Shown: piece after piece, positions 23,556-32,043 of the stretch | Layout: each line of letters begins with the position of its first letter | How positions within the stretch are numbered: the first letter of the stretch is position 1 | Assembly (NCBI GenBank): GCA_949285915.1 | Contig: CASDZW010000013.1 | Coordinates: 5,783 to 69,782, forward strand | Origin: an uncultured Collinsella sp. | GTDB taxonomy: Bacteria; Actinomycetota; Coriobacteriia; Coriobacteriales; Coriobacteriaceae | Direction of reading: 5' to 3' | Length of the DNA stretch: 64,000 nucleotides | The notes under the pieces: model-generated | What the model was told of the DNA's origin: nothing | What the model saw: the letters and a program-made list of their open reading frames with translations, nothing else | Databases searched by the model: none | Made by a program: the position numbers and the translations under genes

Positions 23556-25790
23556 CTAGTCCACGGTGATGAACTGGTCCGCGATGTCGCGGTCCGACTG
23601 CTGGTTGTAGCGAGAGCGAACCCACGTGAGGACGCCCGCCTGCGAGAGGACGCGCTCGTTCTCTGGCGTGTCGGCGATGCTTGCTATCGCCTTGTCTGCA
23701 AGCGGCAGGAACTCCCAATCGACAAGGGCGACGTGGCGCTTGAGGTGCTTGTCGCGAATCGCGCTCTTTACCAGTGATTTGACAGCGCCGCCATCGTTTG
23801 CATCACCGCCTTCGCGGAGGTAGCCGCGCCACGACGCTGCAAAGTCCTGTGCCAGGTCGCCCCACGGTCGCGTAATGTAGCCCGAGGTTACCATGTATGC
23901 GTTCCAGCGAAGATGTTCGAGTTGGCCAACGAGGTCCCGCAGGGTAGCACGGTCCTCATCGGTGGGCATGTCGTGCCCGCTGCGCGCGGCAAGGGCCTGC
24001 GCCTGCTCGTTCCAGAACAGACGCTCTGCACCGATGAAGTCGGCAGTGGCGCGGCTCGATTCGCGGTCGTAGAGGGTGAGTGCGGGGTCATTCCAGGCGT
24101 TTTGCGCGCGCGAGAGATAGGGCTCGTTGGCGGCATCGTCGAACAAATCGGGCTTGGCGGAGCTGTCCGCATAGCGGAGGTTCACCATCATGGCGCGGCG
24201 GTCGATAGAGCGGTGGAGCACCAGGCTCGATTGCATGCAGTCGGCGGTACTTCCGTAGATGAGAACGCGTTTGAGGTCCTCGGCATGCGCGCGCTCGCGC
24301 CCGCCGTAGCTGTTTTCCCATACAAAGCCGGGGTGCTCCGACTCGTCAAACTGAACATATACCGGTCTTATAGCCGGGCAGCGCCGCTCGAGCGTACGAT
24401 GCCAGACCTCACGCTGGGAGGGCGCGCGCCCCTCGTCTGGCTCGGTGTTGATCACCAGCGTGACGCCGCCGGCGTCAAGCGGCGTCTGTTCGATCATGTC
24501 GAGCTTGCTGGAGAAGAAGGCAAACGTGGCGGGCGGCGTGAGACGCGGCTGCTGCTCAGCGGATTCGCTCGAGATGGTGGTCGCATCGAGATCATCGGGG
24601 AAGAGTGCGGGGTACGCGCGCCTGAGGCGGCGCTCTATGCGGCCAGCCTTGGCGCTCGCGATGGCGATATGGGGCTGCCGCGGCTGCGCGGCAAGGTCGT
24701 CGCCTACCAAAAGCGCCTGACCGTTGCGCACGAGGTAGACGATGGTGAGCACCATGCGCTCGACGTCGTTGCCCATGACCATAACCGTGAGAGGGTGGGT
24801 GCCGATGCCAATATCGGCGCCCTGCGGCGGCAGGAGCTGGCGAACGAGCTGGCGCACCCTGATTTCCTCGACGCTATAGGAATAGAGGTCAGAGGGGTTA
24901 TCGATGCCGCGCGGACTGCTGGGCGCATCGCTTGCGGGCTCCGCGCCGTCAAGGGCGCGCTCCCAGTCCTCGTCGCGCCACGAGGCCGCGCGGTCGGGAT
25001 GATAGAGCGCAACGGTGACGCGACCGTTGCGAAAGACGGCGATGTATATCGACCGCTCACGCCCGCGCTTCTGCGTCTTGCCAGATGCTTTGCCAAGGTG
25101 ACGTGCGATGGAGGCGAGTTCTTGCAAGGCGCGCTCGCGATCGGTTGCCTCGGTATGGCCGGCGGCGGAGATGCGCCAGGTCGCATGGGAGGGGTCATCC
25201 CCGCTCAGGCGGAAGATGATGGCTGGCGGGGTGGACGTCGCGCTCTCGCTCGCGCCGGTGATGAAGCGCTCGGCGTGTACCGCCATGGGTTCGCTCGCGT
25301 GCACGATGAGGACGTCGCCAAAATGCCCCTGCGTAAGGCTTAGGTGCGTCGAGAATCCGGTGAACAGCGTGAGGGCGAATTCCGCGGTAAGGGCGAGCGA
25401 CAGGAGATTGCCAAGTTCAAAGAGTGCGTGCAAGGCGAAATGCCCCGGGTTGGCGGCAATCCAGGCGAGGCCAGCGGCGTCTCCTGCTGCATCGGGGAAC
25501 AGGGCAAAACCGTTGCCACCCAGAAACGCCGCCCCTGCCATGCCGAGTGAGGTGAGTGCGGCGGTCGCCGAGGTGGCAAACGAGGAGAGGAGACTGGCGC
25601 CGGCAGCATCGGTCTCAAACAGGAGCTGCTTGGCAAAGCAGATAAGGGCGACGGCGATGAACGTGGCGACAAACACCCGCGGCCGCCTGCCGTGGTCGAG
25701 CCGGTCATGCAAGAGATACACCGCTCCAGCAACTAGTGCGAGCGCCGCCGCCGTGCCTAATACGGTCCCGATGATTGGCAGATTACCCAT
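23556..25790 (-). CDS. Membrane protein with Rossmann-like region and RyR-like C-terminal domain
   Basis: This 744-residue protein has four N-terminal spans (about 6-27, 38-58, 66-95, 118-146) and two nucleotide-binding-like segments (GDVLIVHASEPMAVHAERF near 157 and THPLTVMVMGNDVERMVL near 330). The C-terminal region carries LVGQLEHLRWNAYMVTSGY followed about 50 residues later by LKRHVALVDWEFLPLADKAI. The EH-RW-A---GY and H--LVDW--LP pattern is that of the RyR domain found in bacterial TrkA_N-RyR proteins and in ryanodine receptors. Function is unestablished; a ligand-sensing role at the membrane is inference. GGAGG precedes the ATG. Confidence 0.62.
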   Translation of the reverse strand: MGNLPIIGTVLGTAAALALVAGAVYLLHDRLDHGRRPRVFVATFIAVALICFAKQLLFETDAAGASLLSSFATSATAALTSLGMAGAAFLGGNGFALFPDAAGDAAGLAWIAANPGHFALHALFELGNLLSLALTAEFALTLFTGFSTHLSLTQGHFGDVLIVHASEPMAVHAERFITGASESATSTPPAIIFRLSGDDPSHATWRISAAGHTEATDRERALQELASIARHLGKASGKTQKRGRERSIYIAVFRNGRVTVALYHPDRAASWRDEDWERALDGAEPASDAPSSPRGIDNPSDLYSYSVEEIRVRQLVRQLLPPQGADIGIGTHPLTVMVMGNDVERMVLTIVYLVRNGQALLVGDDLAAQPRQPHIAIASAKAGRIERRLRRAYPALFPDDLDATTISSESAEQQPRLTPPATFAFFSSKLDMIEQTPLDAGGVTLVINTEPDEGRAPSQREVWHRTLERRCPAIRPVYVQFDESEHPGFVWENSYGGRERAHAEDLKRVLIYGSTADCMQSSLVLHRSIDRRAMMVNLRYADSSAKPDLFDDAANEPYLSRAQNAWNDPALTLYDRESSRATADFIGAERLFWNEQAQALAARSGHDMPTDEDRATLRDLVGQLEHLRWNAYMVTSGYITRPWGDLAQDFAASWRGYLREGGDANDGGAVKSLVKSAIRDKHLKRHVALVDWEFLPLADKAIASIADTPENERVLSQAGVLTWVRSRYNQQSDRDIADQFITVD

Positions 25791-25918
25791 ATCAAACCTC
25801 CGCTCCCGTGAAATGCGATTGCGCCCGCGTGGCGCATGGCAGCGTACCGTTCTCGTTTGACAGCTCTATCTTACGCGCTTGTCTACCGTCTGTCCGCCAT
25901 ACGATTCGGATAGCAAAA

Positions 25919-25947
25919 CGCCCGCCCACCGAGAAGGTGGACGGGCG
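25919..25947 (-). terminator. Intrinsic terminator of tRNA-Glu
   Basis: Read on the minus strand, 12-base GC arms (CGCCCGTCCACC and GGTGGGCGGGCG, two G-T type pairs) enclose TTCTC and are followed by TTTT. Confidence 0.8.
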
Positions 25948-25961
25948 CTGAACGTCGAGGG

Positions 25962-26035
25962 TGCCCCCAGCGGGATTCGAACCCGCGATATCCACCTTGA
26001 AAGGGTGGCGTCCTAGGCCGCTAGACGATGGGGAC
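25962..26035 (-). tRNA. tRNA-Glu (anticodon TTC)
   Basis: The cloverleaf folds completely: 7-base acceptor stem GTCCCCA/TGGGGGC, D arm GTCTAGCGGCCTAGGAC, anticodon arm CCACC-CTTTCAA-GGTGG with TTC at positions 34-36, and T arm GCGGG-TTCGAAT-CCCGC. CCA is not encoded. A TTGCCC-16-TATACT promoter lies upstream and a terminator downstream, so it is a single-gene unit. Confidence 0.96.
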
Positions 26036-26045
26036 AGGGAATCTG

Positions 26046-26073
26046 AGTATACCAGAGCGCGCGAGCAGGGCAA
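26046..26073 (-). promoter_or_regulatory. Promoter of tRNA-Glu
   Basis: On the minus strand TTGCCC and TATACT are 16 bases apart, with TG one base before the -10 (TGGTATACT), about 10 bases upstream of the tRNA. Confidence 0.7.
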
Positions 26074-26088
26074 GAGCGATGCGCGAAC

Positions 26089-26874
26089 CTACGCGACCGC
26101 CTCACCGAGCGCGGCGGAGATGCGGGCGGCATGGCGCTCGGCGGGGGAGAGCCGCTGGCGCGCCGAGAGGATGGTGTGCGTGCGGCAGTAATCGGCGCAG
26201 AGGTCGCAGCCGGCGCAAGCGTCTGCATCAATGGTGCAGGTAGGCGGCGTGAACGAGAGCGCCGGGCATCCGGTGATCTGGTTGCAGCGCTGGCAACCCA
26301 TGCAGGCAAAGGTGTTCACCTCGGCGGGCTCAAAGGCGTCGCGCATGAGCTGGGCGCAAGGCGAGGCGAAGATGAGGGCATGCACGCCGGGCGTATCGAG
26401 CGCCTCAAACACAGCACCCGAGCTCGCGAGCGTGTCAAAGGGATCGAGCACACGCACGTCGGTGCAGCCGAGTGCGCGGGCGCGGTCGGCGAGGGTGGCG
26501 AGCGCGCCCTCGGCAAGCGAGGCCTTGCTCGAGGCGAGCACCACAAGCAGCACCGTCTCGCCTTCACGAGCCAAATGTTCGAGCGCGTCGGCGGCGTCGT
26601 CTGCCAAAAGGGCCCGATCGGTCACAAAGTGCGCGCAGACGCGAGCGGGCGTATCCTCGTCGCCGGTGGGAACTTGCTGACGGTAACGGGGAAGGAGCGC
26701 CGCCTCGCCCCCGGGACAGGTGGTTGCAGCCGGGTGCAGAGGACCCACGGCGGCGCATCCGGCGTCTCCGCAGAACACGCGCCCGCGCCCGCGGCCAACG
26801 GCGTCTTTCACCACCACAAAGGCTGCACGGTGGGGGCATCCTGGGCAGGCGATGCCCGTCTGGGGCTTATGCAT
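26089..26874 (-). CDS. Stand-alone IorA-like Fe-S protein
   Basis: The N-terminus (CPGCPHRAAFVVVKDAV...VFCGDAGCAAVG) copies the CPGCPHR and GDIGC signatures of the alpha subunit of indolepyruvate:ferredoxin oxidoreductase. The C-terminus (CMGCQRCNQITGCPAL, CAGCDLCADYC) resembles its ferredoxin domain. The protein is only 261 residues against about 600 for IorA: the pyrimidine-binding and most of the TPP domain are missing, and the middle 110 residues form an alpha/beta domain (VLLVVLASSKASLAEG...DVRVLDPFDTLASS). It cannot be a complete 2-oxoacid oxidoreductase. AAGGA precedes the ATG, which overlaps the FKBP stop by 8 bases. Confidence 0.72.
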   Translation of the reverse strand: MHKPQTGIACPGCPHRAAFVVVKDAVGRGRGRVFCGDAGCAAVGPLHPAATTCPGGEAALLPRYRQQVPTGDEDTPARVCAHFVTDRALLADDAADALEHLAREGETVLLVVLASSKASLAEGALATLADRARALGCTDVRVLDPFDTLASSGAVFEALDTPGVHALIFASPCAQLMRDAFEPAEVNTFACMGCQRCNQITGCPALSFTPPTCTIDADACAGCDLCADYCRTHTILSARQRLSPAERHAARISAALGEAVA

Positions 26875-27328
26875 GGGGATCGTCCTTTCCGTCGACGGGC
26901 TCGCGCGAGATGAGCTCGAGGTCAAAGGTGAGCTTGCAGCCTGCCATGGGGTGGTTGAAGTCAAATACCGTCTCGCCGTCATCCTGAACGCGCACGACGC
27001 GTGCGAGCCGCTGCTCGCCCTCGCCGTTCATAAGGTAGATGAGCTGGCCCACCACAAGGTCGTCGTAGTTGGGAATCTCAACGGTTGGCATGGTGTAGAG
27101 GAGCTCTGGGCGACGCTCACCGTAGGCCTCGTGCGGCTCAAGCGTGACGGTCTTCTTCTCGCCGGGCATCATGCCGGCGACGGCGGCCTCAAAGCCGGGA
27201 ACGACCTCGTGGGCGCCCTCGATATAGGTGAGCGGCGTGCGGCCCTCGGTGGTGTCAAAGACCCCGCCGTCCTCAAACCGCCCGGTGTAGTGGACGGTCA
27301 CTTTGTTGGTAAGGGAGAAGTTCGCCAT
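26867..27328 (-). CDS. FKBP-type (SlyD-like) peptidyl-prolyl isomerase
   Basis: VTVHYTGRFEDGGVFDTTEGRTPLTY and VVPGFEAAVAGMMPGEKKTVTL are the two conserved FKBP blocks, with an inserted IF domain (HEAYGERRPELLYTMPTVEI...) as in SlyD; the C-terminal block is FDFNHPMAGCKLTFDLEL. The His/Cys-rich metal tail of SlyD is absent. It is a 153-residue cytoplasmic folding catalyst/chaperone. GAGGAGC precedes the ATG. Its stop overlaps the start of the IorA-like Fe-S protein by 8 bases, so the two are translationally coupled. Confidence 0.92.
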   Translation of the reverse strand: MANFSLTNKVTVHYTGRFEDGGVFDTTEGRTPLTYIEGAHEVVPGFEAAVAGMMPGEKKTVTLEPHEAYGERRPELLYTMPTVEIPNYDDLVVGQLIYLMNGEGEQRLARVVRVQDDGETVFDFNHPMAGCKLTFDLELISREPVDGKDDPHA

Positions 27329-27480
27329 CGTGCTCCTCGGTTGGAAATCATTGCCGGTAACCCATTCACTATAGCCCAAAGCAGGGCTTCTCTGCGCGAG
27401 GACCGAGGCATCGCGCCGCAGGGGACAGGAGTGGCGCTCCGCATGGAATCAAGCTGAGGCGTGCGACGGACGAGGTTGCG

Positions 27481-28533
27481 CTAGAAGCCGTTGCGTGCGG
27501 CGAAGGACTCCGAGCTGTCAAAGATGCCCTCGACGCCCTCTGCCCATGCGGCAAAATCCGGCGTGTCGGCAATGATGCCGTCCGCCTCCCATACGGCCTG
27601 ATGGGTGAGGTCCCACGAAGTGGTAGGCGCAGGGCGTACGGGCAGGTACGGGTCGAGGTAGGTGGGATTGAGCAAAAAGAACGCCCCGCCGTCGCAGCGT
27701 GCGGCAAAATCGCGCAGCGCACGTTTGGCAGCGCGCTGCTTATCGAGCTTGTAGAGCAGGATCGTGCGCGCAAGGAGGTACCAGGGCGAGTCGTCCACCG
27801 CAAGGCCATCGGCCGCCGGCCCCGCTGCCTCAAGCTCGTGCACAAAGGAGAAGAAGCCCTCTTCGTCCTCGAGGCGGGCGAGGGCGAGCAAGATCGTGCC
27901 CTCGGCATGGTTGGGATAGCCTGTTGCCGCACGCACCATGCGCGCATAGGAGAGCGCCGCGCGGTAGCGCGCGCTGGCAAGGCAGAGGCTCGCGAGCGCC
28001 TCAAGCGTATGCAGCCAGCCCACGACCTCCGGCTCGCTTGCCGTGCGCTCCGCAGCACTCATGCCGAGCTCCTCAAGTGAGGCCGCCGACCAGTAGTGCG
28101 GCGCCTCGAGGTCAAAGCCCTGGACGTTAGCGGTAAGGTGCGCGCGCACCGTGCCCTCGAGCTTGAGGAGGTCCGCAAGGGCGCTGTCCAGGGGCACGTC
28201 GGCGAGCATGATGGTGCAGAGCTGCGCGTCGATGCACAGGCGGTCGCGCTCGGCAATATGGGCAAACGCGATACGCGACTCGCCGAAGAGCTGGGCGCGC
28301 CGGCGCTCAAACTCCTCGTCGGGCAGGTCCTCCATATCTGCCATGTGCTTGCGCATGCGCTCGTGCGTCTGCATGTAGGTAAGCAGCGCTTGGGCATGGG
28401 GCTCGGTTGCGTACTTCTCGGGCCGGGCGGCGATGTCGTCGTGGACAAGCGCGCGGGCCGCGGGCGTGAGGTCGGGATGTGCGACGAGATAGCGGCGCTC
28501 AAAGTAGGCGCTAAGATAGGCACGCGGGTCCAT
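27481..28533 (-). CDS. Hypothetical helical-repeat (TPR-like) protein
   Basis: This soluble 350-residue protein is mainly helical. Repeating pairs such as TLEALASLCLASARYRAALSY and ILLALARLEDEEGFFSF are TPR-like in spacing. It contains no signal peptide or membrane span. Its ATG overlaps the stop of the upstream gene in TGATG, a coupling arrangement. The C-terminal third aligns loosely with that of the upstream gene product, with both ending in a basic-poor region with a W/A-rich helix, so the two look like old paralogues. No family name or catalytic motif is recognised. Confidence 0.72.
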   Translation of the reverse strand: MDPRAYLSAYFERRYLVAHPDLTPAARALVHDDIAARPEKYATEPHAQALLTYMQTHERMRKHMADMEDLPDEEFERRRAQLFGESRIAFAHIAERDRLCIDAQLCTIMLADVPLDSALADLLKLEGTVRAHLTANVQGFDLEAPHYWSAASLEELGMSAAERTASEPEVVGWLHTLEALASLCLASARYRAALSYARMVRAATGYPNHAEGTILLALARLEDEEGFFSFVHELEAAGPAADGLAVDDSPWYLLARTILLYKLDKQRAAKRALRDFAARCDGGAFFLLNPTYLDPYLPVRPAPTTSWDLTHQAVWEADGIIADTPDFAAWAEGVEGIFDSSESFAARNGF

Positions 28534-29615
28534 CAGTTATCGCCCCCGGGGCGCCCGCGGCGCACCACCCCCGGCGTTGGCACGTCGAGCGAGGAGAGCT
28601 CCTCCTGCACGAGCGGGTGCGTGGCGATCCACGTGGCGAGCGAGGCGTTGTCGGGCGCGCCGAGCCCCTCCTGCAGAAGCGGCGTTGCCTCCGAGAGCGC
28701 CAAGATCAGCTCGTCCTCGCTGCCGGGCAGCACATGCACGCGCGCAAAGACGCCTTCGGGAAACTCGGCCTGGTAGTAAAGGGGCTGAGCGCTGCGCGGA
28801 TACGTCTTCATAAGCGTGCGCAGAGACCTTGTTGCGCCGGCAAAGTCAAGGTCGTGATAGGCGTAGGCGAGCTCGGCGATGATCGACCATGCATCCAGGG
28901 TGCGCTCGGGCTTTGCCTGACGGCGCCTAAACGGCAGGGGCGGCAGGTAGGCGGCCGCGTGCGTGCGCCTGAATTGGGCGAGCTCCTCACGTGTTGCCTC
29001 GAGTTTGGCGAGGGCGAGCTCGGCGGTGTGGCGCACCTCGCCCGGGTCGTCGGGAGCCGCCTTGAGGCAATCCTCAGCACAGGTAAGTGCGAGGCGGTAT
29101 TTGCCCGCAATAAGCGCGTGGCTGGCAAGCGCCCCGAGCCAGCGCAGGTAGGGGCGCTGTCCGAGGTCGAGGGCAAACTCGCGGTCATAGGGGTCGGTCG
29201 CCTCGGCGCGCATGCGCGCAAGGTCGCGCTCCACCTCGGGGCGGTGCTCGATCAGGTAGGCGACGTACTCGTCGTTTGACGCCGCGCCAAGGGCGGCGAG
29301 CATGCGCTTTGCGTCCCAGTTGCCGGGGTCGAGCTCGCAGGCCTCTTGGAGCTGGTGCTCGGCCTGCACGGTTACGCGCTCGGCCTCCGCATCGTCGGCA
29401 ATAAAGGGGGCGCGGTAGTCGACGGCCTCCGTCGCTGCGGCAACCAGATGGAAGGAGCGGTCGCGGTCGTGCACGATAAGCTGCGCAGGGTCGCTATGGT
29501 AGGCGTCCATGCAGCGCTGGACAACGGTTTCGTTTTCCAGCGGATAGATGTGCTCGCGGCGAAGCGTCTCAAGGGTGAGGCGCAGGCAATCTTCTTGTAT
29601 GGGGTCGAACGCCAC
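28533..29615 (-). CDS. Hypothetical helical-repeat protein, coupled partner
   Basis: The GTG start is chosen because AAGGGAGG lies 4-6 bases upstream; the upstream ATG at 29699 has no ribosome binding site. The 360-residue product is helical throughout, with TPR-like pairs (LQEACELDPGNWDAKRML, ALIAGKYRLALTCAEDCLKAAPDD). It includes AYAYHDLDFAGATRSLRTLMKTYP near residue 270. ST7-like or TPR scaffold proteins show similar spacing, but no assignment is safe. It shares a TGATG junction with the next gene, which suggests a complex of the two products. Confidence 0.7.
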   Translation of the reverse strand: MAFDPIQEDCLRLTLETLRREHIYPLENETVVQRCMDAYHSDPAQLIVHDRDRSFHLVAAATEAVDYRAPFIADDAEAERVTVQAEHQLQEACELDPGNWDAKRMLAALGAASNDEYVAYLIEHRPEVERDLARMRAEATDPYDREFALDLGQRPYLRWLGALASHALIAGKYRLALTCAEDCLKAAPDDPGEVRHTAELALAKLEATREELAQFRRTHAAAYLPPLPFRRRQAKPERTLDAWSIIAELAYAYHDLDFAGATRSLRTLMKTYPRSAQPLYYQAEFPEGVFARVHVLPGSEDELILALSEATPLLQEGLGAPDNASLATWIATHPLVQEELSSLDVPTPGVVRRGRPGGDN

Positions 29616-29741
29616 GGCGCCTCCCTTCAGATTCGTTTTAGCGGGACGCGCAACAAGGTGCAGCGCGGCTTGGGTCCCGTGAATCGGATAGCGTACCACA
29701 CCAGTGTACGCGCTTCGTGAAGGTTCACGGGAACGGCGCTG

Positions 29742-30125
29742 CTACATGAGCTGGGCGGCGTCGGATTCGTTCTCCACGACCTCAATCACCATGCCGTGGG
29801 GCAGGCACACGATCTGTTCGCCGGCAGAAGCAATGGGGTCGTGCTCTACGCAGACCTGGTTGTCGCAGTCGGCCCGTACAACATCCACCTTGCCTCCCGA
29901 TATGGCTACGTCATTGGTACCCTCGGAGGTTTTTACGGTATAGGTGACCTCTGCGTTTAAGGGGTCGGCGCGATAAAAGCCCTCGCGTGTCTGGCAGACG
30001 ACCGTAAGCGTATCTTGCGCAGGCGCGGGTGCGAGCGCGGTTACGGCAAACCAGACGAGCGCACCCGCCGCGGCGAGCGCCACCACGGCGATGAGCACGC
30101 GATCTCCCGGCTTGAGTTTGGCCAC
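29742..30125 (-). CDS. NusG domain II-containing anchored protein
   Basis: This 127-residue protein has an N-terminal membrane anchor (about 9-30) and an outer beta domain with the family pattern DCDNQVCVEHDPI...GEQIVCLPHGMVIEV, in which the spaced cysteines are conserved. Despite the name, this extracytoplasmic NusG_II family has no shown link to transcription and is often near lipoprotein or cofactor-export genes in Gram-positives. Its own promoter region to the right is shared with the divergent alcohol dehydrogenase gene. Confidence 0.85.
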   Translation of the reverse strand: MAKLKPGDRVLIAVVALAAAGALVWFAVTALAPAPAQDTLTVVCQTREGFYRADPLNAEVTYTVKTSEGTNDVAISGGKVDVVRADCDNQVCVEHDPIASAGEQIVCLPHGMVIEVVENESDAAQLM

Positions 30126-30342
30126 GGTTCCTCCCCAAAACGCCTTACCATCATCAATTTGCTGCCATCCATAGTACCCGTATCAAACCTTAAGCTTCAA
30201 AACCGCATAGAGAAGGCGTGCCGACGGTACAATCCCTAACAAAGCCCTGCGCAAGTGTGGGGTACGGCGGCGACGGCCTCTGGGCGGCCGGCGCGCTACG
30301 AGGGATGCCGCGGCTCGGCCGGGCATCGGTAGGGAGGTTCCC

Positions 30343-31557
30343 ATGGGACGTTTTACCAACCCGCGTGACCTGTATTTTGGCGAGGGTGCTCGTCATGAGG
30401 TGAAAAACCTCAAAGGCAAGCGTGCCATGATCGTCACCGGCGGCGGCTCCATGCGCCGCGGCGGCTTTTTGCAGGACGTTGAGGCAGACCTTAAAGAGGC
30501 TGGGTTCGAGGTAGAGATTTTTGAGGGCGTCGAGTCCGACCCTTCGGTCGATACCGTGATGCGCGGTGCCAAAGCCATGGAGGCCTTTCAGCCCGATTGG
30601 ATTATCGGCATCGGCGGCGGCAGCCCTATCGATGCCGCTAAGGCGATGTGGCTCTTCTACGAGTACCCGAACGAGACCTTTGAGGAGGCCATCGTCCCGT
30701 TCAGCTTCCCGGAGCTTCGCACCAAGGCCCGCTTCTGCGCCATTGCCTCCACCTCCGGCACGGCGACGGAGGTGACGGCGTTCTCCGTCATCACCGATTA
30801 CGAGAAGGGCATCAAGTACCCGCTCGCCGACTTCAACATCACGCCCGATGTGGCCATCGTCGACCCCGAGCTCACCTACACCATGCCCAAGAAGCTTTGC
30901 GCGCACACCGGCATGGACGCGCTCACCCATGCTATCGAGGCCTACGTCTCCACCGCGGGCTCCATGTTTACCGACGCCAACGCGCTGCATGCTATTCGCG
31001 AGATCGTTGCGTGGTTGCCCAAGTCCTATGAGGGCGATCACGAGGCACGCCAGCACATGCACGAGGCGCAATGTATCGCCGGCATCGCCTTCTCGAGCGG
31101 TCTTTTGGGCATCGTGCACTCCATGGCGCACAAGACCGGCGCCGCCTTTACGGGCGACCACATCATCCACGGTTGCGCCAATGCCATGTACCTCGGCAAG
31201 GTCATTCAGTTCAACGCTAAGGACGCGCGTGCCAAGAGCCGCTATGCCTACATTGCGCGCGAGGTGCTGCACCTCGCCGGCGAGACCGAGGACGAGCTCG
31301 TGGCGTCCCTCGTCCAGTGCATCCGCGACCTCAACGACAAGCTCGACATTCCACAGGGCATCAAGAACTACGGCCCCGGTGGCGTGAAGGCAGACGAGTC
31401 GGTGATTGATTACGCCGAGTTCGAGGAGAAGCGTGCCCGCGTTGCCGTCGACGCCATCGGCGACGCCTGCACCGGCTCCAACCCGCGTCAGCCCACGCCT
31501 GAGGAGATGGAGAAGCTCCTCGAGTGCGTCTACAACGACGTGGACGTGGACTTCTAA
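30343..31557 (+). CDS. Iron-containing alcohol dehydrogenase
   Basis: The 404-residue protein starts with the NAD(P)-binding region (MIVTGGGSMRRGGF, GIGGGSPIDAAKAMW) and continues with ASTSGTATEVTAFSV. Metal ligands are in HTGMDALTHAIEAYVS, SMAHKTGAAF and GDHIIHGCANA, a His/Asp set typical of the family. It should interconvert short aldehydes and alcohols and regenerate NAD(P)+ in fermentation. GGGAGG precedes the ATG. About 20 bases beyond its stop begins a large hairpin repeat that may serve as its terminator. Confidence 0.94.
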   Translation: MGRFTNPRDLYFGEGARHEVKNLKGKRAMIVTGGGSMRRGGFLQDVEADLKEAGFEVEIFEGVESDPSVDTVMRGAKAMEAFQPDWIIGIGGGSPIDAAKAMWLFYEYPNETFEEAIVPFSFPELRTKARFCAIASTSGTATEVTAFSVITDYEKGIKYPLADFNITPDVAIVDPELTYTMPKKLCAHTGMDALTHAIEAYVSTAGSMFTDANALHAIREIVAWLPKSYEGDHEARQHMHEAQCIAGIAFSSGLLGIVHSMAHKTGAAFTGDHIIHGCANAMYLGKVIQFNAKDARAKSRYAYIAREVLHLAGETEDELVASLVQCIRDLNDKLDIPQGIKNYGPGGVKADESVIDYAEFEEKRARVAVDAIGDACTGSNPRQPTPEEMEKLLECVYNDVDVDF

Positions 31558-31578
31558 GCGAGGGTTCGACTCCCACCG

Positions 31579-31662
31579 AGAGGCCCCGGAGGGTTCCCTT
31601 CGAAACGTCCTCGCCGCTTCGCGGCTGCGGAATGTTTCTCAGGGATACCCTCCGGGGCCTCT
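31579..31662 (+). repeat. Hairpin repeat family B, copy 1
   Basis: A perfect 16-base outer arm (AGAGGCCCCGGAGGGT and complement) is followed inward by TCCCT/AGGGA and GAAAC/GTTTC pairings and a core (31602-31638) that includes CCTCGCCGC and GCGGCTGCGGAATG. The same 37-base core, with 3 differences, recurs on the minus strand at 36.3 kb with different arms. A degenerate half copy (GCGGATTGTTTCTCGGGG) follows at 31697. It stands just after the alcohol dehydrogenase gene. Confidence 0.8.
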
Positions 31663-31789
31663 CTGCGTTTCGCTTGCGCTTGGCGAGCGAATTGCAGCGG
31701 ATTGTTTCTCGGGGTCTCTGCTTTCCTGTGTAATCTGCCTCATTTCTGTTACTACTTGTGCTTCGCTATGCGTATGTTCAATGGCGTGC

Positions 31790-31795
31790 TACGAT
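31790..31795 (+). promoter_or_regulatory. Promoter -10 before the FMN riboswitch
   Basis: TGCTACGAT is an extended -10 whose start site would fall at about 31802, exactly where the riboswitch begins. No good -35 is visible. Confidence 0.45.
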
Positions 31796-31803
31796 GACGC
31801 TGC

Positions 31804-32035
31804 TGTTTCAGGGCGGGGTGGAATTCCCCACTGGCGGTAAATCGGTCAGACGGCCGGGCGCGACGGCGCGTGTGCGCTGTGGCGAGCGGGGCAAGATGCC
31901 TTCCGTCTGGGTGTGCGGCAAGGGTGCCGCATGCAGTACCGATGAGCCCGCGAACCCGTCAGGCATTGGGTTGCCTGCGGGCCGATCCGGTGAGATCCCG
32001 GGGCCAACGGTTAGAGTCCGGATGGAAGAGGCAGG
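31804..32035 (+). promoter_or_regulatory. FMN riboswitch (RFN element)
   Basis: The diagnostic blocks are all present: CAGGGCGGGGTGGAATTCC, CCCACTGGCGGTA, GCCCGCGAACCC, GGTGAGATCCCGGGGCC and AACGGTTAGAGTCCGGATG. FMN binding is known to turn off riboflavin synthesis or uptake genes. The 3' side of the closing stem runs into the ribosome binding region of ribU (GGAAGAGGCAGG), so control of translation is likely. The preceding 31558-31803 holds the hairpin repeat and the promoter -10. Confidence 0.96.
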
Positions 32036-32043
32036 TGACTCAT

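Noticed and set aside
23913-25343. 476-codon plus-strand frame opposite the RyR-like gene
   Set aside because: The minus-strand product has membrane spans and domain motifs and a GGAGG site; the plus frame has no recognisable pattern.
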